Of a DNA stretch of 64,000 nt, positions 33,426 through 45,188 are shown one piece after another. A model generated the notes under the pieces. The model was not told where the DNA came from and made no database searches. It saw only the letters and a list, made by a program, of their open reading frames with translations. Origin of the DNA: Piezodorus guildinii (lineage: Eukaryota; Arthropoda; Insecta; Hemiptera; Pentatomidae); contig CM041297.1 of NCBI GenBank assembly GCA_023052935.1, positions 99,780,484 to 99,844,483 of the forward strand, written 5' to 3'. Every line of letters begins with the position of its first letter. Position 1 is the first letter of the stretch. The position numbers were made by a program, and so were the translations under genes.

Positions 33426-33778
33426 TCATGTTATGTTGTAGTAGACCGTTGATGTACACCAATCGACCAATATTTTTATGTTTCGCATCGCTGATTTATT
33501 TTGTGAGTAGCTTGTATGTATATATATCTACTTTCAAGGAAATATTTTCTGATTATAGAAACTGCCATTACTTAAAGAACGTTCGATGAAAAGTTTTGGA
33601 CAGGATCAAAGAGTAACTACATTTTATTAAATTTTAAAAAAGTATTAGGGTCAAGTAATGTTGTATGAAACAAAGTATTCACATCATTTTCAGATCCATT
33701 TTTTTTTTTCAGTTTCATATGATTACAAATCAGGTATAATTATATGAAAATATATTAAAAATAAAATAAAAAAAAACA

Positions 33779-34063
33779 TGCATCTGAAGGATGTGTTGGG
33801 CTGAGTACATGTAGAGCTTTGTACTGTTTCTAGGCCGTGCTATGAGTTGATCAAGCCGAAATCACATTCTGCCGCCAGTTCTTTTTTTCCTATTTTTGGG
33901 TACCAACTTTATAGAGGCTGTGTGTGTCCTAGGAGGATGTACATACTCCAGAGCCACCTCGTGGCTGAAATAAAAGAGTAAATGATATTCCACCACAGCC
34001 GGGATTGGAACCCAGAGACCGGAAGAACAGTAGAATAGTGCTCTATCCACTAGACCAGTATTT
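33779..34063 (-). mobile_element. SINE S2, complete copy
   Basis: Read on the minus strand the head TACTGGTCTAGTGGATAGAG (34,041-34,060) is an A-box-like tRNA start and GGGTTCCAATCCC (34,001-34,013) a B box, 40 bp apart, as in a tRNA-type polymerase III promoter. A body with CTATAAAGTTGGTACCC, the TCGGCTTGATCAACTCA region and GGCCTAGAAACAG follows. The 3' end is CAGATGCATGTTTTTTTT, an oligo(T) rather than oligo(A). The plus-strand open frame overlapping the head is not a gene. Confidence 0.8.
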
Positions 34064-34324
34064 CCCAACAAACATTTTGTTGCGGACCCCTTCATACAAT
34101 TATTTCAATGGCAAGGACCCCCTAAATTCTAAATATTATACTACCCCCTATATACTTAAAATTTTGTTGGTCTACACGATATCAAGTACATCGCATGCAA
34201 AATACCTCAACCGAAACTCTACATTCTACAAATGTCCTAGATGGGGAAATGGAAATGAAGAAAAATGAATTAGGCTCTAGGAGTTAACTTCAATCCGCAA
34301 AATCATTTAAAAAATTTAATGTTG

Positions 34325-34485
34325 AACCTGTTAGATGGTTCTAGAACTTTTTTAAGGGTGTGAAATATCCTTCGTTATGGCTTCATGCAGAGGGAACGTA
34401 AATGGTGGTCCTGAGCCTGTGTTAAGTTAGGTACTTGTTAAAGATACCCATTATAATTATACCTGGATAGGCCCCCATACCACAA
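34325..34485 (+). mobile_element. SINE S1, body fragment
   Basis: Shares TTATGGCTTCATGCAGAGG-type sequence, GGTGGTCCTGAGCCTGTG and TAAAGATACCCATTATAAT with the full S1 copy at 46,196-46,484. The tRNA-like head is missing. Confidence 0.7.
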
Positions 34486-35535
34486 ATAACCGATGATTTA
34501 TTGTTAAATATAAAATAGAAATTATTTTAACTGTATGTCTGATATGAACATATAGAATTAGAAATGGAAAATGGAGCATATCCATTAGTGCGAAGATAAT
34601 AATAAATATAAAATTAGAATATTTAAATGAATATTCAATCTGAAATGTAGCTTGTAGGTATTATAACCCTAAAACACTAACATTTAAGCATTGCAACCTA
34701 ACAGGTTTTTGTATTGTTCATACGAGCTAATTTATGCAGGAATTATTGATTAGCAACAACATGGACCATTCAATAATTAACTAAAGCTTTATTTGGATAT
34801 TGTTCATTATTTTAATTAAGGATTTTGGTATGAATAGATGCATGTACTACAATGAATCATCACAAAAATAATTTAATAAGAGTCCTATAATAAACCAATG
34901 TCAATGCATTCCCTAAAACATTATTTTTTTTAAGTACTATCCCAGATTTTTTTAATGAAATTTGAAAAAATATATTAATCGAAATTTACAACTGTCTTAA
35001 AATAAGTACATTTAATAAATCATGAGATATGATACAATATTTTACTATGGGTGAAAATACAACTATACTAAGAGGTACCTTTTAAAGAATTATAGTTGAA
35101 TAAGGTGTAACAGAAAGCAAGTTCGAAACGGAAAAATTGTTTAGTGTTCGCCCGACCCGAATGGACAAGGGTTGTGGCAACCCTCTGGGAGTTGGGTCCC
35201 CTACCCTACCCAGTCTACTGGAGGTATATCCTAAAAAAATATAAAGAACGCTGTCACCTAACAATCTGAAAGCATTCAATATTTTATACATCAAACTTAT
35301 AATTAATAATAAAATTTAAATATTTTTAGGTTTTCTTGAAGGTTAATGATTGTAAGAAATAAACATTAAGTATTTAAAAAACCCTAAACCGATTTTATAA
35401 GGCTATACAATATCGAGTAATCAATAATTAATTTTTAAGTTGTATATATTAAATAATTTATGAAAGTTTATTTTTTTTTACCCTTTGCGAATACCGCCTA
35501 CTGTAAGGATGATTTTAATTTACTATCTTTAAAAT
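34486..35535. other. unassigned AT-rich sequence
   Basis: Nothing recognised. Bases 35,145-35,230 are GC-richer (GGCAACCCTCTGGGAGTTGG) but without a second copy. Confidence 0.4.
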
Positions 35536-35539
35536 AATT

Positions 35540-36420
35540 ACACCCTAATTTAAAAGTCTGGTGCTCGTAACATATGACTTTCATTCACCTCTGTTGATAA
35601 AATCAATTAAAGAGTTTGCTAATACAGTTAGAGATGAAAAATGGTTAAATAATTAATTATACCGAATTTGATAGAATCATATGTTTTATGAAGTGATCTT
35701 TTATATTATAATCTACAATATTCAGTCAGTCTTATCGGCTTTTCTCTGCTCTCCATCAACGTTTACAACTCTATGTATAAGATGTTTTTCTAAAATCATT
35801 AGCTTTCCAAGGGTACATTATATTTCTATATTAATGTTATGTTTAAAAATCCAAAACTTCATTAAAAAATATGTTTACTTTTTTCTCATTTAATTAGATA
35901 TTGAATTAGTTCAAATTACACTTTTCTCGTTTTTCATCAATGCTAACAAGATGATACGGTTAATTCTTTCGAATCTACAAAATTAATGTTACCATAGAGT
36001 GAGAACATTTAAAATACCAGCGTTTAAGCCCTGTCAAACTATTTCAACCAAAATAGAACCTACATGATATTAAAGTCCAATAAATTCTACATCAATGTAC
36101 TGAGTTTAATCACAATTAATAGAGCCGTTTTTCAAAAAATCTTAAAAGGTGTAAAATGCATAATATTAAATTGCTCTTCTGGTTGGACGATTATGAGGAA
36201 AAATTTGCTATAACATATCGGGCGTATAGTTGTCTTAAACATGAAATTTTAGTTTTACATCGAGCTGGACTTGCCATACACACACAGACCTTTTTATAAA
36301 ATTTGGTTATTTGGACTCAGGGGACCCTAAAACGTGCATTTACTGTAAAAACTTTAATTCGAAAAATTTCACGATCGCAATACTTTTCCTAACTACTTAT
36401 TCCATCTTGAGGTATGTTTA
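35540..36420 (+). repeat. family A repeat
   Basis: Left end AAAAGTCTGGTGCTCGTAAC then GACTTTCATTCACCTCTG; right end CATCTTGAGGTATG with decayed terminal motif. Interior markers (CAGCGTTTAAGCCCTGTCAA, ATCACAATTAATAGAGCCG, GACTCAGGGGACCCTAAAAC) are present. Confidence 0.8.
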
Positions 36421-36457
36421 CAACTGTATTTAAAAAAGAAACACAAAAAAAACTTTA

Positions 36458-36486
36458 AGTTTGTTTATTTATGCTAAAGTTTGTCA
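36458..36486 (-). mobile_element. SINE S1 tail, separated by LINE R-2
   Basis: GTTTGTTTATTTATG is the reversed S1 tail (an AAAC/AAAT repeat); the rest of this SINE resumes at 37,388. The last 12 bp are the target duplication of R-2. Confidence 0.6.
36475..36486 (+). repeat. target-site duplication of LINE R-2 (left)
   Basis: TAAAGTTTGTCA, identical to 37,388-37,399. Confidence 0.85.
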
Positions 36487-37387
36487 ATTATAGCTAAATT
36501 ATAGCTTTAGAATATGTCATAGAAAAGGTGATGTGTACCGAGAAAGGCTTAAATATGGGTGACAAGATTCCGGTTTTGGGGTATGCCGATGATCTGGTAC
36601 TGCTAGGTGAAGACACGGAAACCATACAACTAAATACAAGTGTCTTAATAAAAACCGGTAAAGAAATAGGACTCGAATTAAATACCGATAAGACGAAGTA
36701 TATGATTAGTAGCAGAAACGGTGTCGATCTTGGTGATATTGATGTATCTGGTCATACTTTTGAACACGTAGAGAAATTCAAGTATTTAGGTTCAATTATA
36801 ACTAGAAAAAATGAAATCCAGGAAGAAATAAAGTCCCGGTTAAAGGTGGGAAATGCGTGTTATTATTCAGTTGCTAAGTTACTTAGTTCGCGGCTTCTAT
36901 CTAAAAACTTAAAGATTAGAATTTATAAAACTATTATTCTTCCAACGGTTCTTTACGGATGTGAAACGTGGCCGCTTACTTTAAAGGATGAACAACGGCT
37001 TAAGGTTTTCGAAAATAAGGTATTGCGTAAAATATTTGGTCCAAAGAGAGATGGGGCCACTGGAGAGTTTAGAAGGTTGCATAACGCGGAATTGCGGAAC
37101 TTGCATCCTGTTAATATAATTGAGTTGATTGCATCGCGGAGACTCAAATGGGCGAGTAAAGTTGTTGGGCTCGATGACGAGCGGATTCCGAGAAAGTTGG
37201 TATTTGCTGATCCGGCTGGTAGGCGTCCGAAAGGTAGGCCGAAGCGTCGATGGGAGGATTGCCTTAAGGCTGATCTCGGGAGCTTGGGCTTGAATGGTGA
37301 GCATTGGACGATTCTGTGTAGGCGGAATTTGGTGGTATCGGCATCGAACCTTCGGGTTCGCTAAGCCTGTTATTATTATTATTATTA
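36487..37387 (+). pseudogene. RTE-like LINE R-2, 5'-truncated
   Basis: The frame starts within the reverse transcriptase palm (ALEYVIEKVMCTEKGLNMGD), keeps the active-site block VLGYADDLVLLGEDTE, and runs through GLELNTDKTKYMISSRNG, FKYLGSIITRKNEIQEEIKS, PTVLYGCETWPLTLKDEQRL and GRRPKGRPKRRWEDCLKADL to TAA at 37,362-37,364. It lacks the endonuclease and RT motifs A and B, so cannot work. The stop codon is followed by only about 5 bp and then (TTA)n, a very short 3' UTR with trinucleotide tail as in RTE-type elements. Reading frame intact; 12-bp target duplications on both sides. Distinct in sequence from R-1. Confidence 0.9.
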
Positions 37388-37640
37388 TAAAGTTTGTCAC
37401 TTTATGCTAATGTGGCTAATCGGACGATGCTACAGTAGGAGTCCTTTGCCTACCCAGGTTTAGTTGGGATAGGGATTTTTAACGAGTATCTGGCATCGCA
37501 CAGGCTAAGGATAACCTTTTTATGTACACTACGAAGGACGGCATAACTAAGGAATTTTTACTCCTATGTTTTACATCCTAGGGCCTTGGGCATAGAAGAC
37601 TGTAATGCTAGCTACTATGATACAGGTGACTCCATAAATA
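37388..37640 (-). mobile_element. SINE S1, body and head (host of LINE R-2)
   Basis: In minus orientation: CACCTGTATCATAGTAGCTA at the head, then the B-box region (decayed), ACTCCTATG, GGCATAACTAAGGAATTTTT on the plus strand, GCACAGGCTAAGG and CTAATCGGACGATGCTACAG near the tail. Begins with the right copy of the R-2 target duplication. Confidence 0.75.
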
Positions 37641-37689
37641 TATTGACTAAATCTGATTATTGGCTATATTATCTTGATATAGGTGACTG

Positions 37690-37805
37690 AAGAAACTACT
37701 CAGTGGTAGAACTTAAGTATTTATTTAAATTAGTATTTCTTGAGGCCATCGTTTTTTCAATTCCCTCGGTGGATTATCAGAACCCCGTAACTTCAGATTG
37801 GTCTT
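37690..37805 (-). mobile_element. Jockey-type LINE J-B, 3' end fragment
   Basis: On the minus strand: SDNPPRELKKRWPQEIL, a stop, then CTACCACTGAGTAGTTTCTT, matching the J-B C-terminus and UTR. Confidence 0.65.
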
Positions 37806-38377
37806 ATGAAAGTCATGTAGAAATGTCTTTTGTAGTTAAGAGAAATGTTCAACGGTTGGTCTATAAGTGTTGAAGTAGCCGGAAACGACGTCCAGATAAA
37901 GTGAAGTAAACTTTCAGTCAACCCTTAATTTAACAGATACTTCCATTATGATGACATAAAGATTGTTAAAAATTTTCAAAGGTAGTATAGAATCCATCCT
38001 CCTGACGAATCTCCCTAAATTTATATTGATCTGAAAATATTTTTAAAGCGGATTAGAATAATTTTCAGATTCAGCTATCACACGATGAGGTATGAACGCT
38101 CTTTAGAAGGTAGAGCCCTGGTGATTTATCGATCTGTGTCCACAAAGCCCGCCTCTATGAGTGCTATTTATTTGTTTTAACGCCGTAGCCCTCGGTCCCC
38201 TTTGTAACTAGGCTCATTAAGAAGGCCTAAGAATAAATATACTGGAAAATAAAATCCATAAAAACTGTAATGTTCTATTTTATTCACTGCGCTATCTCGT
38301 GGTTGATTAAAAAATATTATATCATTTTTTTTTTCTTATTTATATAGTTCTCTGTTCAAGGATTACTGAATATATTT
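37806..38377. other. unassigned sequence
   Basis: No recognised gene or element. Composition is slightly less AT-rich around 38,080-38,230. Confidence 0.4.
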
Positions 38378-39020
38378 TTGGTTTATTATTTTCAATAATG
38401 AACCTTGGTAATCGACCAAAAAAACAAAATAAATTCCCCTCCTCCATTTAAAATTTAAGTGCTTAAGTTTCAAGATACGTAGAACCCGAAAAAACGAATA
38501 AATAAAAAAAATCCGTTTGTCCACCGTCCACCGTCCGCGGCATTTCTCCGAAACTACTGGACTATTTTTATTTTTAAATTCAACACAAAAATACTAGGAC
38601 ACGAAACGATGATCCTAACTGCTAGACGTTGAAATCAGCTTGTTATTTTTCAAATGGCGGCCGATTAAAAGTGATTTAATTTAATAACTCAGTTATTTCT
38701 GAAGATAGAGAAAAAATTTATAGTGTTAAGTTTTTAACTAAAAAACCGCAAATAATTGCACAGTTATTTTTGAAGATATAGAAAATGTTATTTGTTAAAT
38801 GTTTTTAAACCGAAATACCGAGAAAAATTATAAAAAAGAGAAAAAAATTTTGATTTATATATTCAAGTCAAAAGTTTTAATAAATGTAATTCCACAAAAG
38901 CTAGGTTATTATTGAAGATCGAGAAAAATCGAAACTATAAGCAGCTATATAAACAGTTATACCTTAATATAGTAATTTGAATATAATAAACCATTGTGCA
39001 ATAATTTTCCGCGTTTTCTT
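38378..39020 (+). repeat. family B repeat
   Basis: Starts GGTTTATTATTTTCAATAAT then GAACCTTGGTAATCGAC; contains GGCATTTCTCCGAAACTACT, TTTTTCAAATGGCGGCCG and at least two AACTCAGTTATTT.TGAAGATA units. Longest and least decayed head of the four copies. Confidence 0.8.
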
Positions 39021-39407
39021 TTAATATTAACACAAATTAAAACCTAGGCTGTGTTTTGTATTACCTTACTCAACTCAACTCTTTGTCCCGCTGGCTGATT
39101 ATTCATCATGATTTTTTATTATTTTCATTAATAAAATGTAACTATTTCAAATTTTTAAAACCGACAGTAGACTAGTTTTAAAAAATAAATCAACGATATC
39201 AAATTAGCAAAATTTTATACTCGGAATGTGTTGCCTATAGAAATATTGTTTACAGATAGATGCGAGTTTCTGGATGCTTAAATTTGTTAACAAGGAATTA
39301 ACAACAATTATAATGGTTACTAAAGTTAATAAAAATGCTTATTTTAATCTGCAAACTTTTTTTTCTGTCTATAACTTTCATTAAACCCTCATTATAACTC
39401 TCTCTAT

Positions 39408-39643
39408 TTTATTTTTTAAATATTTTTATTTTAAATAGTCTACATAAATTCTGTTTATTATTATTATTTTCTTTTTGTATAGTTTAAAATATTTACTGTT
39501 TTATGTTTATTTAAAAAAGAAAAAAGGGTTATATATTATTGTTTTTTTTTTGGCACATCAATTGTTGTAAAAATTATTACTTTGTCTGTAAGAAAGGGCC
39601 TCAGGCCCTAAGACAATAAAAATCTAATCTAATCTAATCTCTT
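39408..39643 (+). mobile_element. LINE L, 3' UTR only
   Basis: Copy of 12,510-12,745: TAGTCTACATAAATTCTG, TTTTTGTATAGTTTAAAATA, the hairpin-forming AGGGCCTCAGGCCCT (39,597-39,611) and AATAAAAATCTAATCTAATC. A strongly 5'-truncated insertion ending in a pentanucleotide (ATCTA)n tail. Confidence 0.8.
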
Positions 39644-40429
39644 ATAAAATTTATCGATCAATAAAATAATTACTCTCATTAATGTTTTTATCTTAATAGA
39701 CCGCAACTCAACTAAATAAACTGAAAGACGTGTGTGCTTCGCTCAATATTCAAGTATTTTTTTTTTTTTTTTTTATCTGTGCTTTTAGTATCCCTGAAAA
39801 ATTAAGATTAAAAACGTTTTGATATAATGCTAATATTAATAAAACGGGTAGTAGACTATGTAACTGCAAGTTTTTTTTTTCCCAACTCCAATAGTTATTA
39901 ACTAACTAATAATGGGGAAAATACTACTCCCATTTCAGCACTTAATTTTATTTTTTTATTTCCATTATTTATTTTTTTTATTTTTATCCTTATAAAAGTT
40001 TAAAGTTTCGCTAAGCGAAAATAGAGGTTAAGTGCCCGACAGCGATAAAAGCCTGTCAACTGAGATATATGTACACTCTCACCAGAAATTTTTATCACCC
40101 AAGTTTAGATTTCTAGTGCCATTCTGTACGTTATGATTGAACCTAGTGTACTTAAAACACACCGCTATTATTCACCATTTTTTCTTATTATTTTTTTTTT
40201 TTTTAAGCCTAGGACGTCATAAACATCTCTTACTTACCTAATTCTTTATGGTAACCCACTTTTATCAGCTATACAATAAATTATAAAATGTTAATGATTA
40301 AAATTAATACAAAATACGTTTGACTTTATCCCTTTTAAAATTATATTATACCCAGAAATGCTTATTTTACCTCGAGGTTATGTTTCATTGATAAGCATGG
40401 AGATAAGTACGAATGAAACGGGGTATTTA
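39644..40429. other. unassigned AT-rich sequence
   Basis: No recognised element or coding signal; several T-tracts (39,758-39,774; 40,190-40,204). Confidence 0.45.
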
Positions 40430-40550
40430 TAATTCTTTTTTTTTTTTTAAATTATATAATTTATTTATTCGGATATATTACAATTTGTCACAATGGACAA
40501 TAATATTATTGCTACAGGGTTTTATTCATACAATATTTACATTTATAATT
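40430..40550 (-). mobile_element. Jockey-type LINE J-C, 3' UTR only
   Basis: In minus orientation: ATTGTATGAATAAAACCCTG, TAGCAATAATATTATTGTCC and GACAAATTGTAATATATCCG followed by A-rich tail. The same run ends the J-C copy at 60,016-60,760 and a piece at 54,560-54,655. Confidence 0.65.
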
Positions 40551-40648
40551 CTGAAAAAAAAAATTATAGAATAAACACTTGGACATGGTTTCTATTTCAG
40601 AATATCTTGTTCAAAGCTCTATTTAAAAGAAAAGGAAATCACGTAATA

Positions 40649-40822
40649 GAGAAAAACCGAGATAATTTTTAGAATCCCCACACTTAAAGTAAAATTCTAC
40701 TGCTGTCGTGTCAGAACAAGTTTAATTTAAAAAAATTAATTTATACAAGAGACCTTCCAACAAGTATTTAGCAACGTATTGTAAAATATATATATATATA
40801 TATATATATTAGCAACGTATTG

Positions 40823-40859
<37 letters not shown>

Positions 40860-40950
40860 TATAAGAGAGAGAGAGAGAGAGACAGACAGAGAGTTAAAAT
40901 AAGTTGAAAAATTGAATTGGGGATCAACTGGTTCAACCACGCAAGATGGA
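40649..40950 (+). repeat. 302-bp tandem duplication, unit 1
   Basis: GAGAAAAACCGAGATAATTT through AACCACGCAAGATGG. Contains ATTAGCAACGTATTGTAA twice, TA repeats and a GA run. Nearly identical to the next unit outside the microsatellites. Confidence 0.9.
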
Positions 40951-41086
40951 AAGAAAAACCGAAATAATTTTTAGAATCCCCACACTTAAAGTAAAATTCT
41001 ACTGCTGTCGTGTCAGAACAAGTTTAATTTAAAAAAATTAATTTATACAAGAAACCTTGCAACAAGTAATTAGCAACGTATTGTAA

Positions 41087-41133
<47 letters not shown>

Positions 41134-41183
41134 ATATATATAGATAGTATATATATATAATATTATATTTATATATTATATAT

Positions 41184-41222
<39 letters not shown>

Positions 41223-41281
41223 GAGTTAAAATAAGTTGAAAAATTGAATTGGGGATCAACTGGTTCAACCACGCAAGATGG
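40951..41281 (+). repeat. 302-bp tandem duplication, unit 2
   Basis: Direct copy of unit 1 with longer TA (41,089-41,180) and GA (41,189-41,214) tracts. Open frames across the microsatellites in both units are artefacts. Confidence 0.9.
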
Positions 41282-41291
41282 CAAAAAGATT

Positions 41292-41402
41292 TTTTTTAAG
41301 GTAGTAAAAGATCCCTATTATAATTAAACCCGGATAGGCTAAATTTAGAACCCCCATTGTAACATCACTCGATTTTCCACAGTACCATAAATTGACTTTA
41401 TA
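41292..41402 (+). mobile_element. SINE S1, 3' fragment
   Basis: AAAAGATCCCTATTATAATT then AAACCCGGATAGGC and CATTGTAACATC match the S1 3' half. Confidence 0.65.
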
Positions 41403-42166
41403 TAATCAACAAAATAAAACAAGAATCTATTGTATACAGAGCTAACCAGCATTATTGTCCTCTTTGCAGTATTTTAATTTTATGATCATCCCCCAATCCC
41501 ACAAGATATAAATAAAAAACTGAGTTTAAACTCTCAGGTTTATAAGAAGGTTATTTATAATATTCCTAGTGTAGTTTCCTTTTTCTGTAGCTTGAACTGA
41601 TTAAAACAGTTTTTGCCAATTATAAACTTTTTTGTGTATTTTATTTTTCATATTCACTTTTTATCAGTGCCAAATTACAGTCTCCCGAAATAACTTGTTA
41701 CTCATACGTCCCCTAAATAGCTGACAACCAACGTGAGAAGTAAGGAGAAAAAACAACAGAGTAAAAATCAAAGGAAATATTGCACGAATAGAGGAGGTAT
41801 AACTGCCCTTGTTTTGATCTATCTAATTTATTTAAAGAGTCATTGATCCGTCCCATGAAGTTGCTCCAATCGATCTCCTTCCAACTCCCATTTCTCTACC
41901 AGCCTATATCATTTTAATTTTCCATATCAGTATTATAATTTTACATGGCCGGTACAGAGTTTTCGTAAATTTAAAATTTTCAATTTACATAAAATAAATA
42001 TAAATAAAGTACAAAGAAGGATGTCATTCACTCCTGTACATAATAAATAAATTCTTTCAAAACAATGTTTCTACTTTATGTGAAGTCATCAGGTGATAGT
42101 AAATATTTTATTTAATAGAGGATGCAACTTAGTTGAAGAGAATTACAATTAAAATTAGATAATATT

Positions 42167-42199
<33 letters not shown>

Positions 42200-43780
42200 C
42201 AGTAATCTTAATACGAATCAACATCTTCACTATAAACAAAGATCACAGACTTGGATAACTTATTTATATACACTTTTGTATGTATTATTATAACGATAAT
42301 CTCATTTTGGATTAGAATAATTAATAAAATTCAACTTCTGATTATGATTAATTTTAACCAATCTTGATTGTAATTTTAAAAAGTTTTATAACAAATATTT
42401 ATATTTTATTATTTATAAAAAACAACAATATTTTTTATGACCTTGATGATTTACACTTAAAATTTTATACTTAATGTAAATTAGTCAATTATAAAATCAT
42501 TTATAAACTATATCCTATACTGTAAAAATTATTTTAAAGCTATTTAAAAAAACAACTAAATAGTAGCCCAAAATAATATCTGAACCTAATACATTTTTAT
42601 TTCTTTTTTTTTTTTTTTAATAATGCCTAGTATGATACTATTCCATAAACCACGAGCCTAGCATTCGTTTGTTTCCACAAGAAGGGAACAAACACAGATT
42701 CCTTAGAAAAATATATCCAATTCAGGTGGGATATCGAATCCCGATACGACTGTGGCACGCGAAAACTTATACCAATAGGTTGAAACACACAGTGTTTAAT
42801 AAAAAATTTTCTATTTAGATACAAATGATGTAACAAACAACTGTACAGTTCCTTAATAAAACAGCTATGAATCACAGTCATTAACCATAATTGGATAAAC
42901 TATATAATTAAGATAGTATTATTAAACAACTTTAATATTTTAAAAACCTAAGTACCGATATACTAATTTCTAAAAAATACTAATATGAGCTGTGCTCATG
43001 TTTTCTCACAAATAAACTGGCAGTGTTTATTGTTTGTTTTTATTCGGATGTAAAATTTAAATTTAAAAATATTTGCTAAAAATACGTTAGCGGTTTCAGA
43101 CGGAGTTCTTGTAAAAACAATAACGAAACTAGGTGCTGTTGATATCATTAATAAAACAGTAATACAAATCATCTTAAAATTAGAACTGGTCGGAATATTA
43201 TTTTTAATTTTATAACTTTATCAACTAACCTGTACATTAAAAACCATCGTTTCAGCTAATATAAATACACACACACATATTTAATATGTATATCCATTTC
43301 TCTAATACGTTGTTCTGTAAAAAGGTCAGACTTATCGAAGGTGTTTTTCTTTACTCAACTAATATACAATATTGATATTCATGTGTGACTCCCAAGGAAC
43401 AAGAAACGTACCAACATTGCAAGAAGGTAAATACGAAAGAAACTTTTCGAAGAGTAGCTCCGAAGTTTTACCCGAGCTGTAAGAATGACAGGTGGGGGGG
43501 CGAACTTTTCAGTTGCAGACCTGAAATATCCGTATCCTCTGAACCTATCTTATTTTCTTTGTGTTTATTTGTTATACATTTTTGGTTTGTGTATGTTAGT
43601 TAAAAAAAAAAAAAAAAATGTGTCTGCGTATGTTCTAAAATTACTATAGATTTTATATTAATAATATTTTTCTGAGCTAATAATCAGCACAAATTCTTGT
43701 AATTTGATTATTTGTCGAATATATGCTTATTTTAAGATCTAGAACTTTTATTTAAATAATCTTATTTATTATTATTATTA
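41403..43780. other. unassigned AT-rich sequence
   Basis: About 2.4 kb with no recognised repeat copy. Minor features: A/T microsatellite at 42,168-42,200, T-tract at 42,605-42,619. Open frames at 42,627-42,881 (minus) and 43,385-43,603 (plus) show no recognisable motif; the plus one has a mixed-composition start (PKEQETYQHCKKVNTKETF) but no supporting context. Confidence 0.45.
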
Positions 43781-43784
43781 ATAT

Positions 43785-43975
43785 GGTAGTCCGTGGCTGT
43801 GTGGCTAGCCCGCCAGAGGTAAGTTGGAATCTCCCCGGGAGGACTTTTTCACAGCCTCTTTCTCGGATATTTTAGGTCTGTAGTACGACTGTAGGAAACT
43901 CGCTAAAATAGGCGTAGGAAGTGATATTACGCTTTAATATTACGCCTTGTTGCTTCATCCCCCAAAAATATTATA
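43785..43975 (+). mobile_element. possible third tRNA-derived SINE
   Basis: GTCCGTGGCTGTGTGGCTAG could be an A box and AAGTTGGAATCTCC a decayed B box about 30 bp later; the segment lies between two TTA-type repeats. Only one copy in the window, so weak. Confidence 0.3.
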
Positions 43976-44004
43976 TATATATTACTATTACTATTATTAT
44001 TATT

Positions 44005-44538
44005 ATCATATTACTTTCACTTACTATATATAGTAAGAGAACGTATTGCGATCGTGAAAATTTTCGAATTCCAGTTTTCAATGGAAATATACATTTTAGG
44101 GTCCCCTGAATCCAAATAACCAAGTCCCGCAAAAAGGTCTGAGTGTGTGTCCGTGTGTAGTAACTCCCGGGCGGAAACGAAAAATTCTATAAAACTGAAA
44201 TTTCATATTTATGACAACTATCCGTCTGAGATGTTACAAAAACTTTTTCATCTAAATCGGCTAACCAAAAGAGCCGCTTTATACCATGCACCTTTTTATG
44301 ATTTCTTTCAAAAATGTTTCCGACGATTTTGATTAAACTTGCTATATCGATGTAAAAGTTAATGGGCTCTATTATAATGTAGGTTTGATTCTGATTAAAA
44401 TAGTCTGGCAGGGCTTAAATGCCGATATTTAAAATTTTTTTTATCTAAAGTACCTTTAATTTTGTACATTCTATAAAAATAACTATATTATCTTGTTACC
44501 ATTGATGAAAAACAGGTAAATATATAAATTCGATTAAT
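44005..44538 (-). repeat. family A repeat, truncated by mariner
   Basis: Right end at TTACTTTCACTTACTATATA; continues through the ACGTATTGCGATCGTGAAAA, CAGGGCTTAAATGCCGATAT and CATTGATGAAAAACAGG markers, then stops abruptly at a mariner. Its left end is missing. Confidence 0.8.
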
Positions 44539-45186
44539 TTAATGCAAGCCGTTTGGGAAAGGGAGTGTTAATGAACGGACCATTAGCCGTTGGTTTTCTA
44601 AGTTTTCAGTTGGGGATACCGACTTGAAAAACTTGCTCCGAGGAAGACCTCCGTCCGTAATAGTCCTCAAACATACAGTAGAAGGAAACCCCTACCAAAC
44701 AGTTAAAGGACTCTCAGCACAACTGAATGCAAGTGCATCTACCGTTTCCAGACATTTAAAGTGTATTGGGAAAGTAAAAAAGCTTGATACATGGGTACCT
44801 CATGATCTCACTGAGCGGCAGCAAGACCCCATGTTTCAAAACATACCGTACAAAGATTGAAAGAACTGGGCTACGAAGTTCTTCCGCACCCACCATATTC
44901 TCCCGACTTGTCTCCAACAAATTACCACCTGTTCAGGAATTTAGACGACTTCGTCAAAGGAAAACTTTTTGAAAATGATGATCAAGTGAAAAGTGCGTTT
45001 TCAGATTTTGTTTCACTTCAAAGCTCAGAGGTTTTCAGTTGGGGGATAAAAAAGTTGGTGTCACGTAGGGAAAAATGTGTAGAAAAAGAAGGTAAATACT
45101 TCGAATAAAATTATCTTGTTTTCATATAGTATTTTTAATAAAAATCCTTTACCTTGAAAACGGACATTTCATGTGACACAACACAA
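44539..45186 (+). pseudogene. mariner, 5'-truncated copy of a deletion derivative
   Basis: Starts within the transposase DNA-binding region (GSVNERTISRWFSKFSVGDT), continues NPYQTVKGLSAQLNASASTV and WVPHDLTERQ, then the sequence jumps directly to the ARPHVSKH block (44,820-44,840), losing the core with the first two catalytic Asp residues. The same junction occurs in 62,255-63,182. The C-terminal frame (to TAA at 45,106-45,108) has YSPDLSPTNYHLFRNLDDF, where the third catalytic Asp of SPxD is Asn. The 3' inverted repeat (ACATTTCATGTGACACAAC) and a flanking TA are kept; the 5' end is missing. Confidence 0.85.
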
Positions 45187-45188
45187 TA

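Noticed and set aside
40736..41284. Two open frames with Ile-Tyr and Ser-Leu runs
   Set aside because: They are translations of TA and GA tracts in the 302-bp tandem duplication.
43385..43603. 72-residue frame as a gene
   Set aside because: Start region looks mixed in composition but the end is a hydrophobic AT-rich run; no splice sites, homology or second copy recognised.
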